Part shown: in pieces, positions 7,732 through 15,758 of the stretch
Position numbering within the stretch: the stretch's first letter is position 1
How the letters are laid out: each line of letters begins with the position of its first letter
DNA from: Pseudomonadales bacterium
GTDB lineage: Bacteria; Pseudomonadota; Gammaproteobacteria; Pseudomonadales; Azotimanducaceae
Direction of reading: 5' to 3'
Assembly (NCBI GenBank): GCA_016779325.1
Contig: JADHNU010000025.1
Coordinates: forward strand, 1-35,129
Length of the DNA: 35,129 nt
The notes under the pieces: generated by a model
What the model saw: the letters and a program-made list of their open reading frames with translations, nothing else
What the model was told of the DNA's origin: nothing
The model's database searches: none
Made by a program: the position numbers and the translations under genes

Positions 7732-9149
7732 GGCTCGACAGGCGCGGCGTCTTGCTGCGGCCAGCGCAGCGAACCGAGGACCATGCCCAAGCCGCTGGCC
7801 AAAAAACCACCGAGCACGGAGGGCAGGATCGCGCCAAAGTCAGAAAACTCGAGCACGCCCCACACTCCAAGCCCCGCCGCAATGGAACACAAAGCCCCTT
7901 GCCGAGAAGCCTTAGTCCAGTAAAGCCCGAGAGCCAGGGGCCAGAAGGCCCCCACCACGGGAAACTGATAGGCCTTGCCGACAAGATCGTAAATGGGGGT
8001 GCCCTCCATGGCGCGGGCATAGAGCAGCACCGCCAGGGCGAACAGCGCCAGCGACCAGCGCAGTAACTTCAAGCGATGGGCCGCGGCGGAGGGGACAATA
8101 TTCAGCAGAATGTTTTCCACAAAGGTGGTCGTCGGGGCCAACAAGGTTGCCGATGCGGTCGACATGATTGCGCTCAAAAGCGCTCCGAAAAACAGCACCT
8201 GTAGGGCCAAGGGCATGGTCGTGAGCACGAGGGTGGGAATGAGCTGCTCTGGATCCTCGGCGAAGAGCGCCTCCGCGCTCGGCAGAATCATCATGGCGGC
8301 TACGCCGAGGAATATGGGCACCGCAGCAAAGGCCATGTAAGCGGTCCCGCCGATGATGGGTCCCAAGGTGGCGGTGCGCTCGTCGCGCGCGGCCATAACG
8401 CGCTGGAAGACATCCTGCTGGGGGATGGACCCAATCATCAGCGTGATCGCCGCGGCCAACCAGGCCAGCCAGGCGGATAGGCTCGCCTCCGGGAAGAAGC
8501 GGAGCAGATCGCGATGCTGGGCCTCCTGCCACACGGCCCCTGCCCCCCCGGCGCTTTCGCCCGCCAGCACGGCAATCACCGTCAGCCCCCCCACCATAAT
8601 GGTCATCTGGAAGAGGTCCGCGAGCGCAATGGACCACATGCCCCCAAGGGCCGTATAGATAAACACCACCAGGGTGCCCACGACCATGCCATCGGCGGTA
8701 CTCAGCGCCCCCTGGGTGAGCACCTCAAGCACCAGGCCCAGGGCCGTAATCTGCGCCGCCACCCAGCCAAGATAGGACAGCAGAATCACCGTGGATGCGA
8801 AAATCTCGATGCCCCGGCCATAGCGGCGACGGTAAAAATCGCCAATCGTAAGCAGGCGAAGGCGGTAGAGCCGGGACGCAAAAAACATCCCAACCAGCAC
8901 GAGCCCAAAGCCCGCGCCGTAGGGGTCTTCTACCGTCTCCGCAAGGCCCCCCTCGAGCACCTTGGCCGGCACCCCGAGCAGCGTTTCCGACGCAAACCAG
9001 GTCGCAAAGGAGGTGGTCACCACCATGATGAGGGGCAGCTGCTGGCCCGCCAGCATGAAGTCTCGCGCCGTGTGCACTCGGCGTTGCGCAAGCAGGCCTA
9101 GGCCAAGGGTGGCTGCCATGTAGGCAACGATTAACAACGCAAGGAGCAT
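7728..9149 (-). CDS. Sodium:solute symporter (SSS family)
   Basis: A 473-residue inner-membrane transporter of the SSS family (SLC5/PutP type), with around a dozen hydrophobic segments across its length. The N-terminus resembles family TM1 with the following cytoplasmic segment (RRVHTARDFMLAGQQLPL), and the motif SYLGWVAAQITALGLVLEVL lies in the middle. ATTSFATWF-like sequence (here VVTTSFATWFASETLLG) corresponds to the substrate/sodium region of TM2. The solute cannot be assigned; proline, pantothenate, acetate and sugars are all carried by relatives. ATG 9149 has a modest AGG site. A promoter candidate (TAAAGT followed by CGCG) lies at 9188-9179. Confidence 0.88.
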   Translation of the reverse strand: MLLALLIVAYMAATLGLGLLAQRRVHTARDFMLAGQQLPLIMVVTTSFATWFASETLLGVPAKVLEGGLAETVEDPYGAGFGLVLVGMFFASRLYRLRLLTIGDFYRRRYGRGIEIFASTVILLSYLGWVAAQITALGLVLEVLTQGALSTADGMVVGTLVVFIYTALGGMWSIALADLFQMTIMVGGLTVIAVLAGESAGGAGAVWQEAQHRDLLRFFPEASLSAWLAWLAAAITLMIGSIPQQDVFQRVMAARDERTATLGPIIGGTAYMAFAAVPIFLGVAAMMILPSAEALFAEDPEQLIPTLVLTTMPLALQVLFFGALLSAIMSTASATLLAPTTTFVENILLNIVPSAAAHRLKLLRWSLALFALAVLLYARAMEGTPIYDLVGKAYQFPVVGAFWPLALGLYWTKASRQGALCSIAAGLGVWGVLEFSDFGAILPSVLGGFLASGLGMVLGSLRWPQQDAAPVEP

Positions 9150-9178
9150 GGGAAGCCTCGCGCAGGGGTGGGTCGATG

Positions 9179-9188
9179 CGCGACTTTA
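9179..9188 (-). promoter_or_regulatory. -10 candidate with CGCG discriminator (symporter)
   Basis: Reading on the minus strand, TAAAGT (9188-9183) is directly followed by CGCG (9182-9179), about 30 bases before the symporter start. No good -35 is present. The arrangement matches five other sites in the window. Confidence 0.3.
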
Positions 9189-9252
9189 CGACGACTTTTC
9201 GCCTGCGCGAAGCGGAATTTTTAGGCCCCGGAGCCGCCGGCGAGGGCCACCC

Positions 9253-10338
9253 CTAGGCCAGGAGTTTCAGCCCTTCCAGCTCCCGGGCCATGACGGCGCT
9301 GCGCTGGGCCATGGCCATAAACATGGTGTCCCCGCGGTCCGTCTGCCCCACGATCATGGACGCCACCACGGCCATCACCAGCCCGGCAAAACTGGCACGC
9401 CGATAGGCAAGCCAGAGCGCGTCTTCCGTCAAGGTAACGCCATAGCTTTTCAGCACATCCCGGTACACCCGGAGGAGCGCCCGCTCCTCCTGACCTCGCA
9501 GGCCCGGCTCGAGGGAGGTGCCCATAAAGTAGGCCACATCCGCAGGCCCCACCCCGAGCGCCGGCGATTGCCAGTCGACGATGGTCAAAGGGGTGGCGCC
9601 CGGCGCCCGGCCAAAGAGCATGTTATCGAGGCGGAAATCGCCGTGGGTGACCGTTCGGGGGCCCGGCTCCGGCGTCAGATAGCGCGAAAAGCGCGCGCCC
9701 AGGGCACGGGTCATGGCGACGTCGTCACTGCTCAGCCGATCGGCGTAGCGCTCGAGGTAGGCGTCCATGGCCGTATCCCAAAGGCCCAGGGTGGCCGCAG
9801 CCCCCCCCGCTTCATCAAGCCCGCCAAGGAAATCGTAGCCTTTGAGGGCCTCATCCCCCCAGCGAGGGCCATGAAGATGAGCCGCCTGCTCGAGGGCGAG
9901 GGCCGCATCATCGGCGCTACAGCCCCCGAGCTGATCGCCCTGCTCCGCCGGCGCCATATCCTCCATCATAAGCAGGAACTCGTGGGTGTCCTCGTCGATT
10001 TCGCCGAAGTAGAGGGCGGGAATACGGACCCTCAAGGTGGGCGCCAGTTCCCGGTAGAAACGCACTTCTTTCAGGTAGTTCTGGAGCGCAATGCCCGTTT
10101 GCCGGCTGGCCGGGTCGTCCGAGGCGAACTTCCCCACTAGGGTCGCCGGGCCCGTGCCCGCTGCGTAATCGAGGGTGAAGCGCACGTTCTGCCCAACTTG
10201 CCCCGTACCGATATTGCTGGCTTGAAAGCCCGCCAAGCGGGCATCACGGAAGCCCGCGTAATGCAACACGGCGGTCAAATACGCGGCGTCGATCGCGCTT
10301 GGCGATCCCACTAATTTCGGTGTGCGCTGCTCGCCCAT
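9253..10338 (-). CDS. Phosphotransferase, APH/CHK kinase-like
   Basis: A 361-residue protein with the aminoglycoside phosphotransferase/choline kinase fold. The N-lobe has a glycine-containing loop (IGTGQVGQN) and a lysine in LVGKFAS (about Lys70). The C-lobe has the catalytic loop HGDFRLDN (232-239, Asp234 and Asn239) and the metal-binding IVDWQ (Asp255), so it should be an active kinase. The sequence is closer to ecdysteroid-kinase-like (CHK) proteins than to antibiotic-resistance enzymes; I would not call it a resistance gene. The substrate is unknown; the divergent acyl-CoA ligase suggests a lipid or hydroxyacyl compound. ATG 10338 follows a G-rich ribosome site. Confidence 0.83.
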   Translation of the reverse strand: MGEQRTPKLVGSPSAIDAAYLTAVLHYAGFRDARLAGFQASNIGTGQVGQNVRFTLDYAAGTGPATLVGKFASDDPASRQTGIALQNYLKEVRFYRELAPTLRVRIPALYFGEIDEDTHEFLLMMEDMAPAEQGDQLGGCSADDAALALEQAAHLHGPRWGDEALKGYDFLGGLDEAGGAAATLGLWDTAMDAYLERYADRLSSDDVAMTRALGARFSRYLTPEPGPRTVTHGDFRLDNMLFGRAPGATPLTIVDWQSPALGVGPADVAYFMGTSLEPGLRGQEERALLRVYRDVLKSYGVTLTEDALWLAYRRASFAGLVMAVVASMIVGQTDRGDTMFMAMAQRSAVMARELEGLKLLA

Positions 10339-10363
10339 ACCGTGCTCCCCCCCCAGGCCTTTT

Positions 10364-10378
10364 CGTTATGCTAACGCG
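10364..10378 (+). promoter_or_regulatory. -10 candidate with inverted repeat and CGCG
   Basis: CGTTA (10364-10368), TGC, TAACG (10372-10376) form a perfect 5-3-5 inverted repeat that overlaps a -10-like TATGCT (10367-10372) followed by CGCG (10375-10378). It lies in the 60-base gap between the divergent kinase and ligase genes, 26 bases before the ligase ATG. It could be a promoter overlapped by a small operator; the operator part is speculative. Confidence 0.35.
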
Positions 10379-10398
10379 AAATACTTGGGAGGAGCGCC

Positions 10399-11973
10399 AT
10401 GTTTTCCTTGACTGCCGCCTTACGCCGCGCAGCCCAGTTGAACCCCCGCGGCGATGCGCTGCGCCAGGGGGCTCGCCATCAGCCTTGGGGCAGTTTCCCG
10501 GACCGGGTCGCGCGCCTTGCCGGGGGCCTCGCGCAGCTCGGCGTGGGCCCGGGCGACCGGGTCGCCGTACTGGCGCTGAACTCCGCCTATTACTACGAAT
10601 TCTATTTTGCCGTGGCCTGGGTCGGCGGGGTTTTCGTGCCCGTAAACACCCGCCTGGCGGGGCCGGAGATCGTCCATTGGCTGACGGACTCGGAAAGCAA
10701 GGTGCTGTGCGTAGATGCCGCCTTCGCCGAAACGATTGAGGGCCTCCGCAGCGAACTCCCCAGCCTTGAAACGGTCTTGACCCTCGGTGAGGTCGCCCTA
10801 CCCGGCAGCGCCACCCACTGGGAAGCCCTCGCCCAGGCAAACCCCATGGAGGACGCCGGCCGCTCCAATAACGATCTTGCGGGCCTTTTTTATACCGGTG
10901 GTACCACAGGGCGCTCAAAGGGGGTCATGCTCAGCCAGCAGGCTCTGTTGGTGAACGCCATGCAGGCCGCGCCGATTCTGCAGCTGCAGCCGGGGGACCG
11001 CTGCCTCCACGTTGCGCCCATGTTTCACATTGCAGACTGGTGCATGGCCGTGGGCATGCTCCTCATGGCGGGCACCAACTACTTCCTGCCGGCCTTCGAG
11101 CCCACGGAGGTGATGGCCACCATCGAACGGGAGAAGATTCAACGCATGCTCATGGTGCCCACCATGATCAATCGCGTGGTGCACGATCCCACGCTCGCGA
11201 ACTACGATCTTTCAAGCCTGGAAGGCGTGCTCTACGGGGCGTCGCCCATGCCCGAAGCGGTCATTCGCCAAGCCCTCTCGGCGCTCCCGCACACGCGCTT
11301 CTACCAAGCCTACGGGCAAACGGAAGCCGCGCCGATCATCACCATGCTGGCCCCCGAGTACCACACGGTAGATCCCGCGAGCCCCTTCGCGGGAAAGCTC
11401 ACCAGCGCCGGCCAAGCTATTCCCGGGGTCGAGGTGGCCATCCTGGACGAACACGACCGGCCCGTTCCTCGGGGGGAAGTCGGAGAAGTATGCGCGCGGG
11501 GCCCCAACGTCATGTTGGGCTACCGTAATTTACCGGAGCAAACCGCCAAGACCCTGGCCTCCGGCTGGCTCCACACGGGCGATGGGGGGCGGCTGGACGA
11601 AGACGGCTTTCTGACCATCGTCGACCGGGTAAAGGACATGATCATTTCCGGGGGTGAGAACGTTTACTCCGCGGAGGTGGAAAACGTTCTCATGCTGCAC
11701 CCCGCCGTGGACCAGTGCGCGGTCATCGGCGTGCCCGATGCGGACTGGGGGGAACGGGTCCACGCAATCGTCGTGCTCAGCCAAGACGGCGCCGCAGCGC
11801 CGCCCACGGAGGCGGACTTGGTTGCCCACTGCCGCAGCCACATCGCGGGCTTTAAGGTGCCGCGAAGCCTCACCTTCCGCCGCGAACCCTTGCCCCTCTC
11901 AGGCGCCGGAAAGATTCTCAAAACCGAACTCCGAGCCCCCTTCTGGAAAGACACGGACCGGAACGTCAGCTGA
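10399..11973 (+). CDS. Fatty-acyl-CoA ligase (AMP-forming)
   Basis: A 524-residue member of the ANL superfamily that activates a carboxylic acid to its CoA thioester via an acyl-adenylate. Visible motifs: the phosphate-binding A3 loop YTGGTTGRSKG (165-175), the adenine-binding YGQTE, the A7/A8 region HTGDGGRLDEDGF and GGENVYSAEVE, and the C-terminal catalytic lysine in GAGKILK. Length and order are normal. It resembles medium/long-chain acyl-CoA synthetases; the exact chain length cannot be read. RBS GGGAGGAG precedes ATG 10399. With the acyl-CoA dehydrogenase and SDR further right it fits a lipid catabolic lifestyle. Confidence 0.9.
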   Translation: MFSLTAALRRAAQLNPRGDALRQGARHQPWGSFPDRVARLAGGLAQLGVGPGDRVAVLALNSAYYYEFYFAVAWVGGVFVPVNTRLAGPEIVHWLTDSESKVLCVDAAFAETIEGLRSELPSLETVLTLGEVALPGSATHWEALAQANPMEDAGRSNNDLAGLFYTGGTTGRSKGVMLSQQALLVNAMQAAPILQLQPGDRCLHVAPMFHIADWCMAVGMLLMAGTNYFLPAFEPTEVMATIEREKIQRMLMVPTMINRVVHDPTLANYDLSSLEGVLYGASPMPEAVIRQALSALPHTRFYQAYGQTEAAPIITMLAPEYHTVDPASPFAGKLTSAGQAIPGVEVAILDEHDRPVPRGEVGEVCARGPNVMLGYRNLPEQTAKTLASGWLHTGDGGRLDEDGFLTIVDRVKDMIISGGENVYSAEVENVLMLHPAVDQCAVIGVPDADWGERVHAIVVLSQDGAAAPPTEADLVAHCRSHIAGFKVPRSLTFRREPLPLSGAGKILKTELRAPFWKDTDRNVS

Positions 11974-12003
11974 GCCCGCATCGTTTTTCCCGGCCGATGG
12001 GGC

Positions 12004-12014
12004 TATGCTTCGCG
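12004..12014 (+). promoter_or_regulatory. -10 candidate with CGCG discriminator (ribA-like)
   Basis: TATGCT (12004-12009), one base, then CGCG (12011-12014), 24 bases before the ATG of the cyclohydrolase gene. The upstream T run at 11984-11988 is the only AT-rich element; there is no clear -35. Confidence 0.35.
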
Positions 12015-12033
12015 GCCTTAAAAGGGGGCCGCT

Positions 12034-12864
12034 ATGTTTACCTACATCGATCCGCGGGTGCGGGAGAAACTGCTCGCTGAGGGGAAGATTCAGCGTATCG
12101 ATCACGCGGGGGCACCCCTGTCAGCGGCCCTCGCGGAGGCACAAAGCCCGGGCGCCCTGGAAATTCTTGGCCCCATTCCCCTACCGCTGAAGCTCGACGG
12201 CGTCGAGACCCAAGCCCAGTGGTACGCCTTCGTGCGGCGCACGGAATTGCATGAGGTGCAGGCCCTGGCCGACGAGCTCCGCAACCAGGGGGCGGCGAAG
12301 GACTTCGCGAGCCTGACTGCGTCCATGGCCGTCAATAGCCTGCTGGTATTTGGCAATGCCGATCACGCGGAGACCCCCCTTGTACGCGTCCACTCCAATT
12401 GCCTAACGGGTGATGTCCTTGGCTCCCAGCGCTGCGAGTGCGGGCCCCAACTGGCGGCTGCCGTACAGCGCATGGCGAACGCGGAGAGCGGGGGGTATCT
12501 GGTCTACATGGCCGGACATGAGGGGCGCGGCATCGGCCTCTGGGCCAAGGCCGCAACCTATCTGCTGCAGGACGACGGGGAAGACACCTACCAAGCCAAC
12601 CGCTCCCTGGGGCTCCCGGACGACTGCCGCGACTTCGCCGATGCCGCAGCAATCTTACGCTGGCGCCTGGGGAACCGAGCCTGCCGTTTGATGACCAACA
12701 ACCCCAAGAAGATCGCGGACCTGACTGCCGCCGGGGTAAAAATCCTCGATGCGCAGCAGCACGTAGCTGGGGTCTCGCCCCATAATTCGCGCTACCTTGC
12801 CGCCAAGCGGGCAAAAGGTCATGCGATAGACGCCGACCTCCTCGGACCGGAAAGCGCCTCCTAA
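12034..12864 (+). CDS. ribA: GTP cyclohydrolase II (RibA family)
   Basis: Expected to convert GTP to 2,5-diamino-6-ribosylamino-4(3H)-pyrimidinone 5'-phosphate, the first step of riboflavin synthesis. Family residues are present: zinc ligands Cys123, Cys134, Cys136 (SNCLTGDVLGSQRCECG), GHEGRGIGL, Tyr176, the Asp197/Arg199 pair in PDDCRD, and the LMTNNPKK motif near the C-terminus. By alignment with E. coli RibA these match Cys54/65/67, Tyr105, Asp126 and Arg128. At 276 residues it is about 75 longer than E. coli RibA, owing to an N-terminal extension of unknown function. No other rib genes are nearby, so it may be a second copy or serve another GTP-derived pathway. RBS is the GGGGG run before ATG 12034. 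Confidence 0.82.
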   Translation: MFTYIDPRVREKLLAEGKIQRIDHAGAPLSAALAEAQSPGALEILGPIPLPLKLDGVETQAQWYAFVRRTELHEVQALADELRNQGAAKDFASLTASMAVNSLLVFGNADHAETPLVRVHSNCLTGDVLGSQRCECGPQLAAAVQRMANAESGGYLVYMAGHEGRGIGLWAKAATYLLQDDGEDTYQANRSLGLPDDCRDFADAAAILRWRLGNRACRLMTNNPKKIADLTAAGVKILDAQQHVAGVSPHNSRYLAAKRAKGHAIDADLLGPESAS

Positions 12865-12927
12865 AGGGCCCGCGCGCAAAGTGGGCAAATTATGAAACAT
12901 CGAGGCTTGCCCCCTAAGACGCCGGCT

Positions 12928-12953
12928 CAAAACGGGGCATAGGCGCCGTTTTG
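12928..12953. promoter_or_regulatory. Perfect inverted repeat before the amine oxidase operon
   Basis: CAAAACGG (12928-12935) and CCGTTTTG (12946-12953) form a perfect 8-base inverted repeat separated by 10 bases, in the 129-base gap between the cyclohydrolase and the amine oxidase. Half-site centres are 18 bases apart, close to two helical turns. A CACAAT (12957-12962) next to the right arm could be a -10. No T tract follows, which argues against a terminator. A second, shorter inverted pair, GGGCAA (12883-12888) and TTGCCC (12907-12912), lies upstream. Confidence 0.4.
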
Positions 12954-12993
12954 GTGCACAATGGCGGCTCTGTTCATCGCCAGGGAGCGCACC

Positions 12994-14574
12994 ATGGCGA
13001 CGGTGTCTCGAAGACGCTTTCTGGAACTGGTCGGCGCCGCCGGCGGCTCGGGCGCGGTGTACCGCGTCGCCAGCGCCCTGGGGCTCATGGCGACCCCCGG
13101 CGCCGCGCCCCTTGCGCAGCTCGCGCCCTTGCAAGGCGCCAAACGGAAAGTCCTCATTCTCGGGGCGGGCATCGGGGGCCTCACCGCCGCCTACGAGCTC
13201 CGAAAGGTCGGTTACGACTGCACCATTCTCGAATCCTCTTCCCGTGCCGGGGGCCGCAACCTGACGCTGCGTCATGGCGACCGGGTCGACGAGCTCGGTC
13301 AAACCCAAATCTGCCGCTTCGACGACAACGAAGACCTCTACTTCAATGCTGGGGCCGCGCGCATCCCTCCAGACCACACCCTGCTCATGAGCTATTGCCG
13401 CACCCTGGGGGTCGAGCTGCAGCTCTGGAACAATGACAACCGGAACGCCTACTACCAAGACGACAACGCCTTCGGTGGCAAACCCGTACGCCAGCGCCAG
13501 TACATCGCCGACACCCGAGGCTTCATGAGCGAGCTGCTCGCCAAATCGGTCTCGGCGACGGCCCTCGATGCGCCCATCAGCGAAATCGATACCGAGCGGC
13601 TCCTTGCCCTCGCCAAGGCCTTCGGCGATCTCGACGACAACCACCTCTACGCGGGCTCCTCCCGCGGCGGCTACAAGCGTGGCAGCTTCGTCCTCCATGG
13701 CGAGCACCACACCCCCTTCGATTTTTCCGAACTCATGGACGCCAGCTTCTGGCGCTGGGCTATGCACTTCAATGAGGGCTCCGATCAGGCCGGCACCATG
13801 CTGACGGCCAAGGGCGGCATGGACCACATTGTGAACGGCTTTATGCGCGAGGTCGGTGACCTGGTGAAGCTCAACGCCTGGGTGAAGGGTGTGGAGCTCA
13901 CGGCGCGCGGCGTTCGGGTGAGCTATATCGAGAAAGGGGAACGGAAAACGGAAGAGGGCGACTTCGTCCTCAACAGCATTCCCACCCACCTACTGCTGGG
14001 GCTGCGCCACAATTTTCCCAAGGATTACGTCGAGGCCCTTGCGGCGCCGAAGCGGGGCGAACTGTTCAAGATGGGACTTCAGGCCTCCAAGCGCTTCTGG
14101 GAAGACGACCGCATCTACGGGGGCATTAGCTGGACCAGCCAACCCATTACGCAGATTTGGTATCCGAATCACGGCTTCCACAGCGAAAAGGGCATCCTCC
14201 TGGGGGCCTACACCTTCTTCCCCGGCGCCGGCGCCTACTTCACCAAGATGACCCCGGAAGAACGCTACCGGGAGGTGCTTCGGCAGGGAGACAAAATCCA
14301 TCCGGGCTGGGCGCAGTACATCGAAAACGGCATCAGCGTGGCCTGGCACCGCATGAACCACATGATGGGCTGCTCCGCTGAATGGTCCGGGGAAGACGCA
14401 GAAAAACACTTCCAGCGCCTTCTGAAGCCCGCGGGGCGACACTACGTTATTGGCGATCAGGTGACCTACCACACGGGGTGGCAGGAGGGCGCCATGCGGT
14501 CGGCCCATCTGGCTATGGCGGATATCAATCAACGGGTGCAGGCCGAACTGCGCGGCGACGCCCAGAACGCTTAG
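12994..14574 (+). CDS. Tat-exported flavin amine oxidase/dehydrogenase
   Basis: FAD enzyme of the monoamine oxidase/L-amino-acid oxidase superfamily, expected to oxidise an amine or amino acid to its imine in the periplasm. From ATG 12994 (526 residues; GGGAG 7-8 bases upstream) it begins with a twin-arginine signal (SRRRFL at 5-10, then a hydrophobic segment). The Rossmann motif GAGIGGLTAAYELR is at 57-70, the AGGR motif near 85-88, and the family C-terminal FAD segment GDQVTYHTGWQEGAMRSAHL near residue 487. An in-frame ATG at 12961 was rejected because it would put residues before the Tat signal and has no ribosome site. RidA and cytochrome genes follow directly, suggesting dehydrogenase rather than oxidase chemistry. 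The amine substrate is unknown. Confidence 0.87.
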   Translation: MATVSRRRFLELVGAAGGSGAVYRVASALGLMATPGAAPLAQLAPLQGAKRKVLILGAGIGGLTAAYELRKVGYDCTILESSSRAGGRNLTLRHGDRVDELGQTQICRFDDNEDLYFNAGAARIPPDHTLLMSYCRTLGVELQLWNNDNRNAYYQDDNAFGGKPVRQRQYIADTRGFMSELLAKSVSATALDAPISEIDTERLLALAKAFGDLDDNHLYAGSSRGGYKRGSFVLHGEHHTPFDFSELMDASFWRWAMHFNEGSDQAGTMLTAKGGMDHIVNGFMREVGDLVKLNAWVKGVELTARGVRVSYIEKGERKTEEGDFVLNSIPTHLLLGLRHNFPKDYVEALAAPKRGELFKMGLQASKRFWEDDRIYGGISWTSQPITQIWYPNHGFHSEKGILLGAYTFFPGAGAYFTKMTPEERYREVLRQGDKIHPGWAQYIENGISVAWHRMNHMMGCSAEWSGEDAEKHFQRLLKPAGRHYVIGDQVTYHTGWQEGAMRSAHLAMADINQRVQAELRGDAQNA

Positions 14575-14590
14575 CGGCAAGGAGACGATC

Positions 14591-15115
14591 ATGGAACGCC
14601 CACTTAAACTGGCCCGCGCCGGCGCGCTCCTCGCGCTCGCCCTCTTCAGCGCGAGCCTCCCCGCCCGGGCGGCGGACCACCGGATTCAACATGGGCTGCA
14701 GGGCAGCGATTTTCCCATCGCTCGCGCCGTCGAAGTGCCCCCGGGCACCCAGCTCGTCTGGCATAGCGGCCAGACACCGGCCCCCGCCAACCCCCAAGCG
14801 GAGCGCTTTAGCGCTGAATTCTGGGGCGACACGGAAACCCAGGCGCGCAGCGTGTTCCAAGCAATGGAAGGATCTCTGAAGGATCTTGGGCTTCGCTGGG
14901 ACGACATCGTTAAAATGACCGTGTTCCTGGTGCCCGATCCCCATAACGGCGGACGCATGGACTTCGCCGGCTTTATGCGCGCGTACACCGAGGTGTTTGG
15001 CGAGGCAGCGGGGCGCAGCAATTTGCCGGCCCGCTCCGCCGTGGGCGTGGCCCAGCTCGCAGCGCCAGGGATGCTGGTGGAAGTGGAAGCGATCTTCGCC
15101 CGCCCCGGATCCTAA
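14591..15115 (+). CDS. RidA-family enamine/imine deaminase, exported
   Basis: A 174-residue YjgF/YER057c/UK114 (RidA) protein. Family members hydrolyse reactive enamines/imines to carbonyls and ammonia. Visible features are the strand KMTVFLVPD, and NLPARSAVGVAQLA with Arg148 at the position of the catalytic Arg105 of canonical RidA, then VEVEAIFA at the end. Unusually it starts with a clear Sec signal peptide (about 1-27, ending LPARA), so it should act in the periplasm. It lies 16 bases after the amine oxidase stop with an AAGGAG ribosome site. The likely job is to release ammonia from the imine made by that enzyme (inference from context). Confidence 0.88.
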   Translation: MERPLKLARAGALLALALFSASLPARAADHRIQHGLQGSDFPIARAVEVPPGTQLVWHSGQTPAPANPQAERFSAEFWGDTETQARSVFQAMEGSLKDLGLRWDDIVKMTVFLVPDPHNGGRMDFAGFMRAYTEVFGEAAGRSNLPARSAVGVAQLAAPGMLVEVEAIFARPGS

Positions 15116-15119
15116 GGCC

Positions 15120-15758
15120 ATGAAAACGCTGCTGACGCTCGCACTGCTCACCCTAGGCCTTGGTGCCACACCGAGCTACGGCGCCCCGCCCGTGGACGTC
15201 GCGGATGCGCGCTTCACCTTCTGCATTACCTGCCACGGCGCAAACGCCCAGGGGAATCCGGGGGTGGCGGCGCCACGGCTGGGGGGGCTACCCGCTTGGC
15301 ACCTCGAGAATCAGCTCCGCGCCTTTCGTGCGGGCTGGCGCGGGGTAGCGGAGGCAGACGAACATGGCGACGTCATGCGCACCATGGCTTTAGCGCTGGG
15401 CGACGACGCGGAACTGCGCGAGGCCGCGGCCTGGGCCGCGTCGCTTGAGGCGCCAGCCCCAGCCCCAACCCTAACCGGCGGCGACCCCCGCCGGGGCAAG
15501 ACCCTCTATGCGCCCTGCGCCGCTTGCCACGGGACCCAGGGAGAGGGCGTGGCAGCGCTCGAGGCGCCGCCCCTTGCGGGCCAGAACGATTGGTATCTGG
15601 AAGCGCAGCTTGAGCATTACGCCGCGGGGCGCCGAGGCTTCGACCCCGCCGATACCCGGGGTCAGCAAATGCGGGCGCTAGCAGGCACCCTCAGCACCGC
15701 CCGGGACCGCCGGGACGTGCTGGCCTACTTGGCGACGCTCGGCGCTCCAGCTCCATGA
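15120..15758 (+). CDS. Exported di-haem cytochrome c (c4-like)
   Basis: A 212-residue periplasmic electron carrier with a Sec signal peptide (cleaved near residue 21, SYGA) and two haem-binding motifs, CITCH (35-39) and CAACH (133-137), one per domain, as in the cytochrome c4/c553 family. Candidate distal methionines lie in GDVMRTM and QQMRAL. ATG 15120 starts 4 bases after the RidA stop; an upstream in-frame start inside RidA was rejected because the signal peptide begins at MKTLLTLALL. Context suggests that it accepts electrons from the flavin amine oxidase. Its last bases overlap the next start (ATGA), implying coupled translation. Confidence 0.9.
   Translation: MKTLLTLALLTLGLGATPSYGAPPVDVADARFTFCITCHGANAQGNPGVAAPRLGGLPAWHLENQLRAFRAGWRGVAEADEHGDVMRTMALALGDDAELREAAAWAASLEAPAPAPTLTGGDPRRGKTLYAPCAACHGTQGEGVAALEAPPLAGQNDWYLEAQLEHYAAGRRGFDPADTRGQQMRALAGTLSTARDRRDVLAYLATLGAPAP

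Noticed and set aside
9148-10140. 330-codon plus-strand frame over the phosphotransferase
   Set aside because: It is Arg/His/Gly-rich shadow sequence; the minus-strand kinase motifs are clear.
9253-10338. Aminoglycoside resistance
   Set aside because: Only the general kinase fold is shared; the sequence is CHK-like and the context is metabolic.
10346-10353. C8 run before the kinase gene as a phase-variable switch
   Set aside because: It forms the G-rich ribosome site on the minus strand; similar C runs are common in this GC-rich sequence and there is no repeat unit or surface function.
12961-12993. Upstream ATG extending the amine oxidase by 11 residues
   Set aside because: No ribosome site, and it would displace the Tat motif from the N-terminus; ATG 12994 has GGGAG at good spacing.
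12655-13989. 444-codon open frame opposite the cyclohydrolase and amine oxidase genes
   Set aside because: It spans two confident genes and the promoter gap between them, and shows no domain.
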